The position numbers were made by a program, and so were the translations under genes. The notes beneath the pieces were generated by a model. That model had not been told where the DNA came from, searched no databases, and saw only the letters and a program-made list of their open reading frames with translations. A DNA stretch of 64,000 nucleotides from Kineosporia corallincola (lineage in GTDB: Bacteria; Actinomycetota; Actinomycetes; Actinomycetales; Kineosporiaceae), in assembly GCF_018499875.1 (NCBI RefSeq), contig NZ_JAHBAY010000007.1:1-64000 (forward strand). Direction: 5' to 3'. Shown here in pieces: positions 27,097 to 35,598 of this stretch. Position 1 is the stretch's first letter. Every line of letters begins with the position of its first letter.

Positions 27097-27591
27097 ATGT
27101 CCGAGATCATCATGCCCGCGTCCGTGCCCAGCCGGCGATCGGTGCTCCGCCTGGGAGCGGCGTCCGCGGCCACCGCCACCGTGGCGGCCGGTCTGCTCGT
27201 CGCGGGGTCGGGCCCGGTCCAGGCCGCCAGCGGTGACCCGCGGCCCGAGCTCAACGGCCTGCGGGTCCGGGTGCCGAACAACAACGCCATCTACCTGGTC
27301 CTGGACGGGTATCGGCGTTTCGTCCCCAACATGACGACGTACAACAAGCTCTTCCGCGACGAGACCGGCATCGTCACCGACACCGGTGTCGCCGACATCC
27401 CCGTCGGTCCCGCGCTGTCGGACGGGGCCTCCCTCATCGGTGGCAACGGGGTCTACCTGGTGTCGAACCAGGTGAAACGGCACGTCTCCAGCGGGGCGGC
27501 GATGGACAAGTACTGGTTCAGCTGGAGCAAGGTCTTCGAGGTGCCGCAGGTCGTGCTCGACGCCATGGCCAGCGGCCAGAGCCTCTCCTAG
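27097..27591 (+). CDS. Small Tat-exported repeat protein
   Basis: This 164-residue protein has a twin-arginine signal (SRRSVLRLGAASAATATVAA, likely cut after VQAA near residue 47). The mature part holds two related units, IYLVLDGYRRFVPNMTTYNK and VYLVSNQVKRHVSSGAAMDK, each followed by a Phe/Val-rich end. Such YLV...R-x-x-P/S...F units recur in secreted bacterial proteins and may bind polysaccharide or protein; the function is unknown. The ATG at 27097 has GGGGGAG directly upstream and starts the Tat signal. It is divergent from the MMPL gene and ends in a strong hairpin. Confidence 0.75.
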   Translation: MSEIIMPASVPSRRSVLRLGAASAATATVAAGLLVAGSGPVQAASGDPRPELNGLRVRVPNNNAIYLVLDGYRRFVPNMTTYNKLFRDETGIVTDTGVADIPVGPALSDGASLIGGNGVYLVSNQVKRHVSSGAAMDKYWFSWSKVFEVPQVVLDAMASGQSLS

Positions 27592-27597
27592 ACGCCG

Positions 27598-27638
27598 GAG
27601 CTCGGTCACGGTTCCCGGCAGAACCGTGACCGGAGCTC
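27598..27638. terminator. Bidirectional terminator hairpin
   Basis: A 17-bp stem with a single bulge (27598-27614 with 27621-27638, loop CCGGCA) fills the gap between the stop of the Tat protein gene and the TAA of the convergent siderophore ATPase gene. It would terminate transcription from both sides. Confidence 0.85.
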
Positions 27639-28446
27639 TTACGACGCCACCATGTGATGCCGCCCGATCGGCAGCATCAGCGGCCCACCGGAGGTCGGGT
27701 CGGTGATCACCTTGCTGTCCAGGCCGAACACCGCCCGCACGGTGTCTTCGGTCAGCACGTCGGCGGGAAGGCCTGCCGCGTGCACCCTTCCGTTCGCGAT
27801 GGCGATCAGCTGGTCGCAGTAGCGGGCCGCCAGGTTCAGGTCGTGCAGCACCATCACGACGGTCGTGCCGCGCGAGTGGTTCAGGTCGGTGAGCAGGTCC
27901 AGCACCTCCACCTGATGCTGCACGTCGAGGAACGTCGTGGGCTCGTCGAGCAGCAGCAGATCGGTCTGCTGGGCCAGGGCCATGGCGATCCAGACCCGCT
28001 GACGCTTGCCGCCGGACAGCTCGTCCACCGCGCGGTCGGCCAGCTCGACGGTGTGGGTTGCCTCCAGGGCGGCGGCCACCGCCTCGTCGTCGGCGGCGTT
28101 CCAGCGCGAGAACACGCCCTGGTGCGGGTGCCGACCGCGACCGACCAGGTCGGACACGGTGATGCCCTCCGGCGCGATCGGTGACTGGGGGCAGCCGGCC
28201 CAGCGTGCGGGCGAGCTCCTTGGCCGGCAGCCGGTGAACCTCTCTGCCGTCCAGCAGCACCTGCCCGGAACGGGGCGACAACAGCCGCGACATCGACCGC
28301 AGCAGCGTCGATTTGCCGCAGGCGTTCGCCCCGACGATCGCCGTGACCTTGCCCGGTGCGACGGCCAGGTCGAGGCCCTCGATCACGGTGCGGTCCTGGT
28401 AGCCGAGGCTGAGATTCTCGGCGGTGAGCTGGTGTTCGGTGGTCAC
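27639..28446 (-). pseudogene. Siderophore ABC transporter ATPase (FepC type), frameshifted
   Basis: Two frames together make one FepC/FecE-type ATPase. The first (from GTG 28446) has Walker A VGANACGKSTLLRSM and ends as RTLGRLPP. The second, from PQSPIAPEGITVSDLVGRG on, has the signature ELSGGKRQRVWIAMALAQQ, Walker B LLLLDEPTTFLD and the H-loop VLHDLN. The switch is at a G run of five (28187-28191); with four Gs the frame would be continuous. The span is 808 bp, one base over a whole number of codons (807), which supports a single-base insertion. The GTG start overlaps the permease stop by 4 bp. It may be a true mutation or a sequencing slip. Confidence 0.85.
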
Positions 28447-29512
28447 AGGGATCCTCCGGCCCGGTTCGAGCGGATGATGAGGTAGACCAGGTAGGGCGCG
28501 CCGAGCACGCCGGTGACCACGCCGACCGGGAAACGGGTCCCCAGTGCGTACTGGCCGGCGAAGTCGGCCACCAGCACCAGCAGGGCGCCGACCAGGGCCG
28601 AGGACAGCAGCAACGAGGAGCCGGGCCCGACCAGGCGCATCGCGATCGGTCCGGCCAGGAACGCCAGGAACGCGATCGGCCCGGTGGTGGAGGTGGCGAA
28701 CGCGATCAGGCCGACCGCGGAAATCACCACCAGCAGCCGAGTCCGGTCCACCGCACGCCCAGCGCGGAGGCGGTGCCGTCGCCCAGTTGCAGCATGCTCA
28801 GGTCTTTCGCGGCCGAGAGCAGCACCGGCACCAGCACGATCATGGTGATCAGCACGGTCAGCACGTCTTCCCAGCGCGAGCCGTTCAGGCTGCCGGTGAG
28901 CCAGCGCAGGGCCTCTTGCAGGTCCCACTGCCCGGCGGTCGAGAGTATGTACGACGTGGCGGAGTTCATCATCGCCGCGATGCCGATCCCGATCCCGATC
29001 AGGATCAGCCGGATTCCGGAGACCCCTTCCCGGTAGGCCAGCAGGTACACCAGCAGGGTCACGCCCAGGCCGGCGACGATCGCGAACACCGACACGGCCG
29101 AGCCGGACAGCCCGAGCGAGATGATGGCGAACGCCGCCGCCGTGCTCGCCCCGGTGCTGATGCCGATGATGTCCGGACTGGCCAGCGGATTGCGCAGCAT
29201 GGTCTGGAAGGCCACGCCGCCCAGCCCGAAACAGGCGCCGGCCAGCACGGCCAGGCAGGTGCGGGGCAGGCGCAGCCGCCCGACGGTGAACGTGGCGCCC
29301 GCACCTCCTGTCCCAGAACCACTTTGAGGACGTTTGAGGACGTCGCCCGGCGGGTAGAAGGTGCGGCCCACCATCAGGGAGACGGCGGCCAGGACGAGGA
29401 TCAGCAGAACCAGGACGGCCACGACGACGCGCCGTCGTCGGTTGCGGCGCAGGCGACCCCGGCGCACGGCCGCGATCGTCGTGGTTCTCGCCGTCCCTGA
29501 TCGAGAACTCAC
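28443..29512 (-). pseudogene. Siderophore ABC transporter permease (FepG type), frameshifted
   Basis: This FecCD-family permease starts at GTG 29512, overlapping the previous permease stop by 4 bp. It reads FGLGGVAFQTMLRNPLASPD and onward until ALGVRWT, where the frame ends at 28724. The real continuation VDRTRLLVVISAVGLIAF runs in another frame to 28443. A G missing near 28751 (CGGTGG for CGGGTGG on the minus strand) explains it, and the span of 1070 bp is one short of 1071. A 10-bp tandem duplication near 29323-29342 has also scrambled a short stretch after GDVLK, and a 1-bp loss nearby brings the frame back. Confidence 0.82.
29323..29342 (-). repeat. 10-bp tandem duplication inside the FepG-type permease
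   Basis: TTTGAGGACG is repeated directly at 29323-29332 and 29333-29342. Removing one copy restores the family reading GDVLKVVLGQ in place of GDVLKRPQSGSG, so the duplication is a recent mutation in the gene. Confidence 0.8.
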
Positions 29513-30178
29513 AGGGCACGGACCTTTTGACGACGGACGACGGAGATGAAGAGGGGCCCCGACGAACGCCGTGACGATGCCGACGTCGATCTCGCCGGGA
29601 CGGGCCACGATCCGGCCGGCCACGTCCGCCGCCACCAGCAGACTCGCGCCGGTGAGCGCGGCGAACGGCAGCAGCCAGCGGTGGTCCGGGCCGACCAGCA
29701 GCCGGCACAGGTGCGGCACGACCAGCCCGACGAAACCGATCGGGCCGCAGATCGCGGTGGCCGCACCGCAGAGCATGACCGCCCCGAGCGACGCGAGACC
29801 CCTGACCAGGGCGACCCGTTCGCCGAGGCCGACTGCCACGTCGTCCCCCAGGGTCAGTGAATTGAGGCCGCGGGCCGGCAGCAGGCAGATCACCAGACCG
29901 GCGCCGCCCGGGTCGGCGAGGGGATTGCGGGTGACGCCCTGGAACACCTCGCCGGACACAGCGAGTGCGGCGCCGGCCAGGATCGCCAGCACGGTGCGGG
30001 GGATGCGGACCCGGATGACAGCCTCGTCGAGGGTGTCGTCGGCGCCCCGCAGGGCGTCGAGAATCGTTGGCACGGAGACGAATCGGGTGCCGATCGTGAT
30101 CGAGGCCACGACCAGCACGGCCAGCAGCGCCAGGCAGATCAGGAACCAGCCGAGGCGGACGCGCCTCGGGCGCCGCAC
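29509..30178 (-). pseudogene. Siderophore ABC transporter permease (FepD type), deleted and frameshifted
   Basis: The N-terminal third reads VRLGWFLICLALLAVLVVAS to GVTRNPLADPG, then jumps to LVICLLPARGLNSLTLGDDV. Roughly 115-120 residues usually found between these points are absent. After FVGAPL (about 29560) the frame shifts; the true end FISVVRRQKVRAL stops at 29509. The total of 670 bp compares with about 1,020 for an intact FecCD permease. The membrane channel would not form. There is no stop between this gene and the preceding binding-protein gene, so they are fused in frame. Confidence 0.85.
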
Positions 30179-31218
30179 GACGGCGGCGCCCGAGGGGATG
30201 ACGGCGTCGGCCAGCAGCTTCACGTAGTCGTCGAGCACGTACGAGATGGCCAGCGGGGTCGGGTTGGCGGCCGTGCCGACCTCGCTGGTGCCGTCGAGGG
30301 CGACGATCGCGCCGCTGGCCACGGCCGGCATCTTCGACAGGATCGGGTCGTCCTCCAGCGACTTCAGCAGCTTGTCGTCGCCGTAGGTCACGATGATCTC
30401 GACGTCGTCGAAGGTGTCGACGGTCTCGGCGCTGACCTCCTGGGAGAACTCCTCGGAGGCCTCGGCGATGCTGTCCGGCGTGCCCAGACCCAGGTCGGTG
30501 AAGAACTGCGCGCGGGTGTCCTTGTCGGTGTAGAAGCTGACCTTGCTCAGGTCGGTGGTGTCGACGTGCGTGAGGAACATCGTCTTCTTGCCCTGGAACT
30601 GCGGGTACTCGGCCGCCGCGGCCTTCATCTCGCCCTCGATCGCGGCGATCAGCTCGTCACCGGCGGCGGACTCGCCGAGCGCCTGGCTGCTGAGCTTGAT
30701 CATGTCGCACCAGTTGGTTTCCCACGGCCCGTTCGGGTAGGCGACAGTCGGGGCGATCTCGCCGAGGGTGTCGTAGTCCTCCTGCGTCAGGCCCGAGTAC
30801 GGGGCCAGGATCACGTCGGGCTGGGTGTCGGCCACGTCCTCGAAGTCGCTGCCGTCGGTCTCGTCGAACAGCACGGCTCGGTGTCGCCGCCCAGCTCGTC
30901 CAGCTTGTCCTTGACCCAGGACAGGTAACCGTCGCCGTCGGCGTCCCCGAAGTTGGCCTTGGCCAGGCCGACCGGCACGATGCCGAAGGCCAGGGGCACC
31001 TCGTGATTGGCCCACTGCATAGCGGCGACACGCTCGGGCTTCTTCTCGATGGTAGTGGTGCCCAGCGCGTGCTCGACGGTGATCGGGAACGAGGCCTCGC
31101 TGCTGGAGCCAGTTTTCGCGGAGTCGTCAGACGAATCGGAGCTACCGCCGCAGGCGGTGAGCACCAGCGCGGTGGCGGTGACGACCGCCCCGGTGAGCAG
31201 GCGACGACGTGAGAACAA
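30179..31218 (-). pseudogene. Siderophore-binding lipoprotein (FepB/FecB type), frameshifted
   Basis: A TTG start at 31216-31218 with AAAGGA 8 nt upstream begins MFSRRRLLTGAVVTATALVL with the lipobox LTACGG, so the product would be lipid-anchored outside. The periplasmic-binding-protein fold starts at FPITVEHALGTTTIEKKPER. The frame breaks after DELGGDTEP; VLFDETDGSDFEDVADTQPD continues in another frame. One base missing near 30874 accounts for it. The C-terminal lobe is then intact but has no stop before the permease. The iron box upstream shows that the locus was iron-regulated. Confidence 0.85.
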
Positions 31219-31268
31219 GAGGAATTTCCTTTCCGGTGGCGGCCGAAATTGTGAACCGCCTGTGAGAA

Positions 31269-31287
31269 TGAGCTTAGGCTGAGCTAA
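31269..31287. promoter_or_regulatory. IdeR/DmdR-type iron box
   Basis: The 19-bp site TGAGCTTAGGCTGAGCTAA matches the actinobacterial iron-box consensus TTAGGTTAGGCTAACCTAA at 15 of 19 positions, counted by eye. It lies 50 bp upstream of the TTG of the binding-protein gene and about 105 bp before the divergent acetyltransferase-like gene. Iron-loaded IdeR/DmdR would shut off the uptake operon. Confidence 0.8.
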
Positions 31288-31392
31288 ACAAACCCTCACT
31301 TGGATGCACGAGCAGGGACGTTCCCTGATCCATCCGTCGCTGCTTCGTTATGTCGTGATGTGAACCCGGCACTCTCGTCGTTGAATAGATGG

Positions 31393-31896
31393 ATGAGTGC
31401 TGCCGAACTCAGCTTCTGGGACGGGCCGGCCACGATGGAGCACTTCGCCGACGTGCGCGCGATGTTTCACGCCGCCTTCCCGAGAGACTCGCTGGCGGAC
31501 CACCGGGACGCACTCACCAGACAGGCCGCGTCGCCGGGCTTCGCCACGGTGGCCGCGTCTGCCGGTGGTGAGATGGTCGGGTGCGTGTGGGGCGTGCCGC
31601 TCCAACTGGGGACGCCGTGGTGGCAGGACCTGGAGCCCCGCCCGGACGACGATTTCACGCTGGAAGACGGCCGGCGCACGTTCGCCGTGCTGGAGTTGTG
31701 TGTGGCCCGGGGCCACGACGGTGAGCTGGGGGCCCGGCTGCTGCATGCTCTGCTCGGGCGGCGCCGGGAGACGCGGGCGACCACGAAGTCGTCCGCCGTC
31801 TCCGGCGTGAGGGCGCTGGCCTGGCAGGTCTCTGGACGCACGCCGACCCGGACCGGAGACGTGGAGGTACGGGTGCTGGGGTTGCCGTACTCCTGA
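31393..31896 (+). CDS. GNAT-like acetyltransferase, C-terminus possibly altered
   Basis: The first 120 of 167 residues look like a GNAT N-acetyltransferase: an N-terminal strand-helix (FADVRAMFHAAFPRDSLADH), core strands GGEMVGCVWGVPLQL, and a motif-A-like LELCVARGHDGELGARLLHA for acetyl-CoA binding. After about residue 125 the sequence (TRATTKSSAVSGVRALAWQV) no longer follows the family well. The end TRTGDVEVRVLGLPY again resembles the usual last strands, so a small deletion or compensated frameshift is likely. The ATG at 31393 is the nearest to the domain start; an upstream in-frame ATG at 31300 lies 13 bp beyond the iron box. Confidence 0.5.
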   Translation: MSAAELSFWDGPATMEHFADVRAMFHAAFPRDSLADHRDALTRQAASPGFATVAASAGGEMVGCVWGVPLQLGTPWWQDLEPRPDDDFTLEDGRRTFAVLELCVARGHDGELGARLLHALLGRRRETRATTKSSAVSGVRALAWQVSGRTPTRTGDVEVRVLGLPYS

Positions 31897-31916
31897 AACC
31901 GGTGGCCCGGAGGTGA

Positions 31917-32084
31917 TCAGCGCTGCTCGAGCTGGTCGGCGATCCGGGCCAGGCTGGCGGCGATCGAGACGGCGGCCAGGCTGCGTGCCGCTTCGTAGGT
32001 GCCGGGCTTGAGCTTGGCCGCGACCTCGGCCGCCTTGGCGCCGTAGTCGTCCGAGATCTTCTTCGCTGCTGCGCTGTCGGTCAT
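31917..32084 (-). CDS. Small alanine-rich helical protein
   Basis: The 55-residue product MTDSAAAKKISDDYGAKAAE and onward is charged and helical, with repeated Ala-Lys-Leu. It has no signal peptide or recognised domain. A longer frame to 32168 lacks the same composition. It is convergent with the acetyltransferase-like gene and divergent from a lipoprotein gene. Function unknown; it is small enough that its reality rests on codon pattern alone. Confidence 0.5.
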   Translation of the reverse strand: MTDSAAAKKISDDYGAKAAEVAAKLKPGTYEAARSLAAVSIAASLARIADQLEQR

Positions 32085-32126
32085 GGCTGCCACACTACTT
32101 CGGGCCCGTGGGCGGAGCCGTCGTAC

Positions 32127-32182
32127 TGCACCGGTGTCTGCGTGCTGCACCCGTCTGGCATGCTGCACCGGTGTCTGGCATG
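32127..32182 (+). repeat. Three tandem 18-19-bp repeats ending in a start codon
   Basis: TGCACCGGTGTCTG recurs: copy 1 at 32127-32145, copy 2 (two bases shorter) at 32146-32163 and copy 3 at 32164-32182. Copy 3 ends in GGCATGA, which holds the lipoprotein's ATG; copy 2 has a matching GGCATGC. The repeats occupy the whole place where a promoter and ribosome site should be. Confidence 0.75.
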
Positions 32183-32737
32183 AGGTTCCGGTGGTCAGTG
32201 GCGGCGTATCTGGTGACGTGCGGGATCGTGCTCGCCGGATGCGGTGGTGGCTCGGACTCCGCCGTCGCCGCTCCCACAGCGTCGCCCGAGGTGGCCACGG
32301 CCTGGAACGTGGACGCGGCGCAAGATGCCCGGTGGACGCGGCAGCTGGGCCGGATCACCACGAAGCTGAAGTCGGTGCAGGGGGTCAGCACCGAGAAGGC
32401 CGCCACGGTGCGCACCAACCAGATGATCGCCCTGGAGAAGGTGCTGACCGCGATGGCCGAGGCCGGCGGGGCCGAGGGCATCGGGCACGTCGCCTGCGAG
32501 GTGATGCCCGTGCAGTTGCTGTCGTACGACGACACCCTGACCAAGGACGTCGTCGCCATGCAGTTGGGTGCCTACTGGACGGCGCCGGTGGTGGCCGCGG
32601 GCGGCTCGTCGACCACCGGGTTCGCCGACGTGGCCCTGGACGCCCGGATGCAGCAGGAGTGCAGCGACGTGCACCAGGACGTGCTGGCGGCCACGGGGCT
32701 GGGCACGCTGGACGAGATGTATTTCCTGACGTCATGA
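32180..32737 (+). CDS. Putative lipoprotein of unknown function
   Basis: This 185-residue protein has a lipoprotein signal, MRFRWSVAAYLVTCGIVLAG followed by CGGG, so Cys21 should be lipidated on the outer face of the membrane. The mature part is mostly helical (QDARWTRQLGRITTKLKSVQ) with two cysteines (HVACEVM and QQECSDV) that could form a disulfide. I do not recognise a family. The ATG lies in the third of three tandem repeats and has no ribosome-binding site. Its 3' end overlaps the convergent downstream gene by 6 bp. Confidence 0.7.
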   Translation: MRFRWSVAAYLVTCGIVLAGCGGGSDSAVAAPTASPEVATAWNVDAAQDARWTRQLGRITTKLKSVQGVSTEKAATVRTNQMIALEKVLTAMAEAGGAEGIGHVACEVMPVQLLSYDDTLTKDVVAMQLGAYWTAPVVAAGGSSTTGFADVALDARMQQECSDVHQDVLAATGLGTLDEMYFLTS

Positions 32738-33088
32738 GCCGGGTGCGGCCTGGCGGCGCCGGATCTCGGTGACCAGGCTCGGACGCCGGATCTGCCCCTG
32801 CATGCGCTCGATGAAGGCGGCTGCCCGGCAGAGCTGTTCGGCCAGGGCACGGGCCTGGGCGGCATCCAGCTCGAAGGTCTCGCCCAGGGTGATGCGGGGC
32901 GGGTGCACCTTGCTGACGACCGGATTGAGCAGCAGGTCGAAGTCGGTGCGCTGTGCCACCCGGACCCGGATGACGGCGCCGTCGGCCACCTGGACCTCGC
33001 CGATCTGCCGCTCGTGGTCGACGGCCTCGTGATCGACCACCAGGGTCCTGGCCCAGCGATGGTCTTCGGGATGCCGGATCTCGCGCAT
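32732..33088 (-). CDS. Hypothetical 118-residue protein
   Basis: The protein reads MREIRHPEDHRWARTLVVDH and onward. It has a beta-rich first half, then an acidic helix (ETFELDAAQARALAEQLCRA) and a basic end. It has no signal peptide or membrane segment. GGGGAG stands 8 nt before the ATG. No family is recognised. It is the last gene of ordinary GC content before the lower-GC island. Confidence 0.65.
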   Translation of the reverse strand: MREIRHPEDHRWARTLVVDHEAVDHERQIGEVQVADGAVIRVRVAQRTDFDLLLNPVVSKVHPPRITLGETFELDAAQARALAEQLCRAAAFIERMQGQIRRPSLVTEIRRRQAAPGS

Positions 33089-33438
33089 GATTGAACTCCC
33101 CGTTTCGGCTGGTGGCCAGGCCCCCGCGAGAGCGGAGGGAGGTCTCGTCGCGGAGGCCTGGCGTTCGGTGGAGGGATCGCGCCGGCCGGGGCCGGCGTCA
33201 GGGGACAGCGCGGTACCCGAAACCCCCGTCTGCGGGCGTGATCCGGCAAATCCATCTCCTGGCGGACCGATCCCTCGGGGTGATCCGACGGGTTCAGTTT
33301 GGCGTTTTCCCGAAGGATGTGCAAGATTCTATTCACCGGGTCCGGAACACTATTCCGTGGCAACAGGATTCGTTCATGTGGGGCGTCGGAAGTCTTCTAA
33401 TCCGGGTGTACGATCCGTTGCGTACCGAGGGGGATGAG
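33089..33438. other. 350-bp gap without a supported gene
   Basis: Nothing coding is convincing here. The composition turns less GC-rich from about 33290. CGGAA and TTCCG (33343-33347 and 33353-33357) flank a 5-bp centre and could be a weak operator for the XRE gene that follows. Confidence 0.4.
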
Positions 33439-34323
33439 GTGCAGGCAGAGGTCACGGGGTCGACGGTTCCGCGGCGTCAGCTCGGCAGGTACATGCGCGA
33501 TCTGCGGGGGCACGCCCGGATGACCGTGCGGACCGCAGCGCGGGAGCTGGAGTGGTCCGAGGGCAAGATCTGGCGCATCGAGACCGGGCAGTCGTCCATG
33601 CGCAGTCATGATGCCGAGTTGATGTGTCGCGTCTACGGGGCGGACATTGCTACCACGCAGGCACTTTCGGCCCTTGCCAAGGAGACCAAGGCGCGGGGGT
33701 GGTGGCACAGCTACGGGGATGTCATTCCGGGATACTTCGACGTGTACATCGGTCTGGAGGAGGCGGCATCGGAGTTCTATTGGTATGAAAGCGATCTCGT
33801 TCCAGGACTGCTCCAGACCGAAGCGTACGCTTGGGCCTTGATCTCGGCTGCTAACCCAAGCGTGAGCGATGACGAAATTGGCCGTTTGGTTCAAGTGCGG
33901 GCTGGTCGGAGCGCGCTGCTCACGCGAGCCACGGCCCCTCCGGCGTTCCAGGCGGTCATGGGGGAAGCCGTACTGCGTTGTCCTGTGGGCGGGCCGGACG
34001 TGATGGGAGATCAGCTGGAAAGAATACTTGAGCTCGGGGATTTGGAGCATGTACAGCTTCGGGTGATGCCATTTGGGGCTGGTCTTCATTCAGGTTTGCA
34101 TGCCCGACCGTTCATCACCCTACGGTTCCCAGCCAACTCCGATGGTCGAGAAAGTGAACCTCCGACCGTATATATCGAATCTTTCACTGGCGCACTCTAT
34201 CTCGACAAACCTGCGGAGGTGGCTCAGTACGAGACCGCGTGGAAGAGCTTGTGGAGCTCAGCGCTGGATGAGTCGGTATCAGTAGATCTTGTTCGTCGAG
34301 CTGCAAGGGGGTTCAAGAAATGA
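33439..34323 (+). CDS. XRE-family regulator with DUF5753
   Basis: This 294-residue DNA-binding protein is of the kind very common in actinomycetes. An N-terminal helix-turn-helix (MTVRTAARELEWSEGKIWRI) is followed from about residue 100 by DUF5753 (YWYESDLVPGLLQTEAYAWA; VVHxx-like strands later). Relatives pair with a DUF397 protein, and some act as developmental or toxin-antitoxin-like switches. The GTG at 33439 is chosen because GAGGGGG stands 6 nt upstream and the length then fits the family. The DUF397 gene overlaps its stop by 4 bp. Confidence 0.85.
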   Translation: MQAEVTGSTVPRRQLGRYMRDLRGHARMTVRTAARELEWSEGKIWRIETGQSSMRSHDAELMCRVYGADIATTQALSALAKETKARGWWHSYGDVIPGYFDVYIGLEEAASEFYWYESDLVPGLLQTEAYAWALISAANPSVSDDEIGRLVQVRAGRSALLTRATAPPAFQAVMGEAVLRCPVGGPDVMGDQLERILELGDLEHVQLRVMPFGAGLHSGLHARPFITLRFPANSDGRESEPPTVYIESFTGALYLDKPAEVAQYETAWKSLWSSALDESVSVDLVRRAARGFKK

Positions 34324-34532
34324 AAGACCTTTTTGAAGGTGCTGATTGGCGAAAGAGTACTAAGAGTAGCGGCACCGGAGGTGCTTGCGTCGAGGTTGCA
34401 TTCCTGGCTGATGGGAGCGTGGCTCTTCGTGAAAGCGACCAGCCAGAATCGGTGGTGATCACGACGCCGGTCAAGTGGGATGCCTTCCTAGCCGGCGTAC
34501 GAAACTGCGAGTTCGACCGTCCCGGAACGTAG
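34320..34532 (+). CDS. DUF397 small protein
   Basis: This 70-residue protein has the DUF397 pattern WRKSTKSSGTGGACVEVAFL, then VALRESDQPES and WDAFLAGVRNCEFD. DUF397 proteins are partners of the XRE/DUF5753 regulator encoded just upstream (ATGA overlap) and are thought to bind it. The pair is often found beside accessory genes. Confidence 0.9.
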   Translation: MKDLFEGADWRKSTKSSGTGGACVEVAFLADGSVALRESDQPESVVITTPVKWDAFLAGVRNCEFDRPGT

Positions 34533-34539
34533 CTCGGCA

Positions 34540-34577
34540 GGATCGAGGGAGATCCGCACGTAAAGGCCCTTCGATCC
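34540..34577. terminator. Possible terminator between DUF397 and NaeI-like genes
   Basis: GGATCGAGGG (34540-34549) can pair with CCCTTCGATCC (34567-34577) with one bulged T, leaving a 17-nt loop. It lies in the 60-bp gap between two convergent genes. No T run follows. Confidence 0.4.
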
Positions 34578-34593
34578 CGACCGCGTATGTGCT

Positions 34594-35598
34594 CTACGTC
34601 GCCAGGTACGAGCCGCGGAGATCCTCGATCGCTTCCTGGGCGCGCTTCCTGGGGATTGATGGGGCCTCATGCACCGGATCGTTTTTCTCTGCAATGGTCC
34701 AGTAGCTACTTGCGATCGAGGCCGTGGCGGTCTGGGCGCCCGGTGTTGCAGGCTTGACTCGGACCGCTATGAACTCACCTTTTTTAGGAACAGGCAGGCC
34801 AAGTTGGTCCGCTATCACTGGATCGTTTTCCTGATGACCAAGTACCAAGATTCCCTCAGGGCGCAAGATCGAACGTGCTCCACCGTTGCCTCGCGCCCGC
34901 TTCATGAAGTCGTCTTGCTGAGCAACGGTGGCAAGCTCGGCCCTACGGATAATACGCCCCTGAACCTGACGGAAAAGTTCACAAGTGCGTGCTTGCCCGT
35001 GAGAGGAGCCCTTCGCGCTTCGAGCGCCAAAGATCTTGTCCCGTTTGGATTCTTCCAGCTCGAGGAAAAGATTGGGGGCTAGCCTTCCATGCTCTGGCCA
35101 CAAGGTAGAAATACCTCTGCGTCCTTGCACGGAAAGAGTTCCCTTTCGATCTCGGTTTCTGCCAAGATTCATGAGCGACTCATCAACGCGGACTATGCCG
35201 GCAGACCATGTGGCCTTGTCATCCGAGGCGGAGATGACAAGAGCCAGATGCCCGATCACTTCTGGGGGCAGCGACCACTGGCCGAAGCTCATCGAGTATT
35301 TGCAATCAATCTGAATTCCCGCGATCCGATAGTCGGTAGCGTCTCCATCTTCGAAATTAAATTCACGATGCAGATTGATTTCGATAAGGGTTCCCATGTG
35401 GGTCTTCTCGGTTTTGTGTAGTTGTGAATAATTCCAGCGGCCACTGCGCTGGCCATCGTATAATTGATCGAAGGTGTCGCGAATGACAGTTGCAACTCGG
35501 TCACCCGTGGGGTCCAGCTCATACAGACGCTCGAGTACAGCAGTTATTTCGGGGTCGTTAGACTGATTAGATTGCCCAAAGCCCAGAGGGAGAGTCAT
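34594..35598 (-). CDS. NaeI-like type IIE restriction endonuclease
   Basis: The 334-residue protein matches NaeI, the type IIE enzyme that cuts GCCGGC after binding a second effector copy of its site, across nearly its whole length as I remember that sequence. Landmarks are DQLYDGQRSGRWNYSQLHKT, GTLIEINLHREF, ATDYRIAGIQIDCKYSM, TVAQQDDFMKRARGNGGARS and GILVLGHQENDP. The catalytic cluster would be E73, D89, D98 and K100, three positions on from the NaeI numbering. The C-terminal half is the CAP-like effector domain. The ATG overlaps the Vsr stop (ATGA). The methyltransferase that should protect the host is encoded divergently at 36354. Confidence 0.9.
   Translation of the reverse strand: MTLPLGFGQSNQSNDPEITAVLERLYELDPTGDRVATVIRDTFDQLYDGQRSGRWNYSQLHKTEKTHMGTLIEINLHREFNFEDGDATDYRIAGIQIDCKYSMSFGQWSLPPEVIGHLALVISASDDKATWSAGIVRVDESLMNLGRNRDRKGTLSVQGRRGISTLWPEHGRLAPNLFLELEESKRDKIFGARSAKGSSHGQARTCELFRQVQGRIIRRAELATVAQQDDFMKRARGNGGARSILRPEGILVLGHQENDPVIADQLGLPVPKKGEFIAVRVKPATPGAQTATASIASSYWTIAEKNDPVHEAPSIPRKRAQEAIEDLRGSYLAT

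Noticed and set aside
33439-34532. XRE/DUF397 pair as a C-protein regulator of the restriction module
   Set aside because: These pairs are widespread in actinomycetes independently of restriction genes, and it is convergent with the NaeI-like gene.
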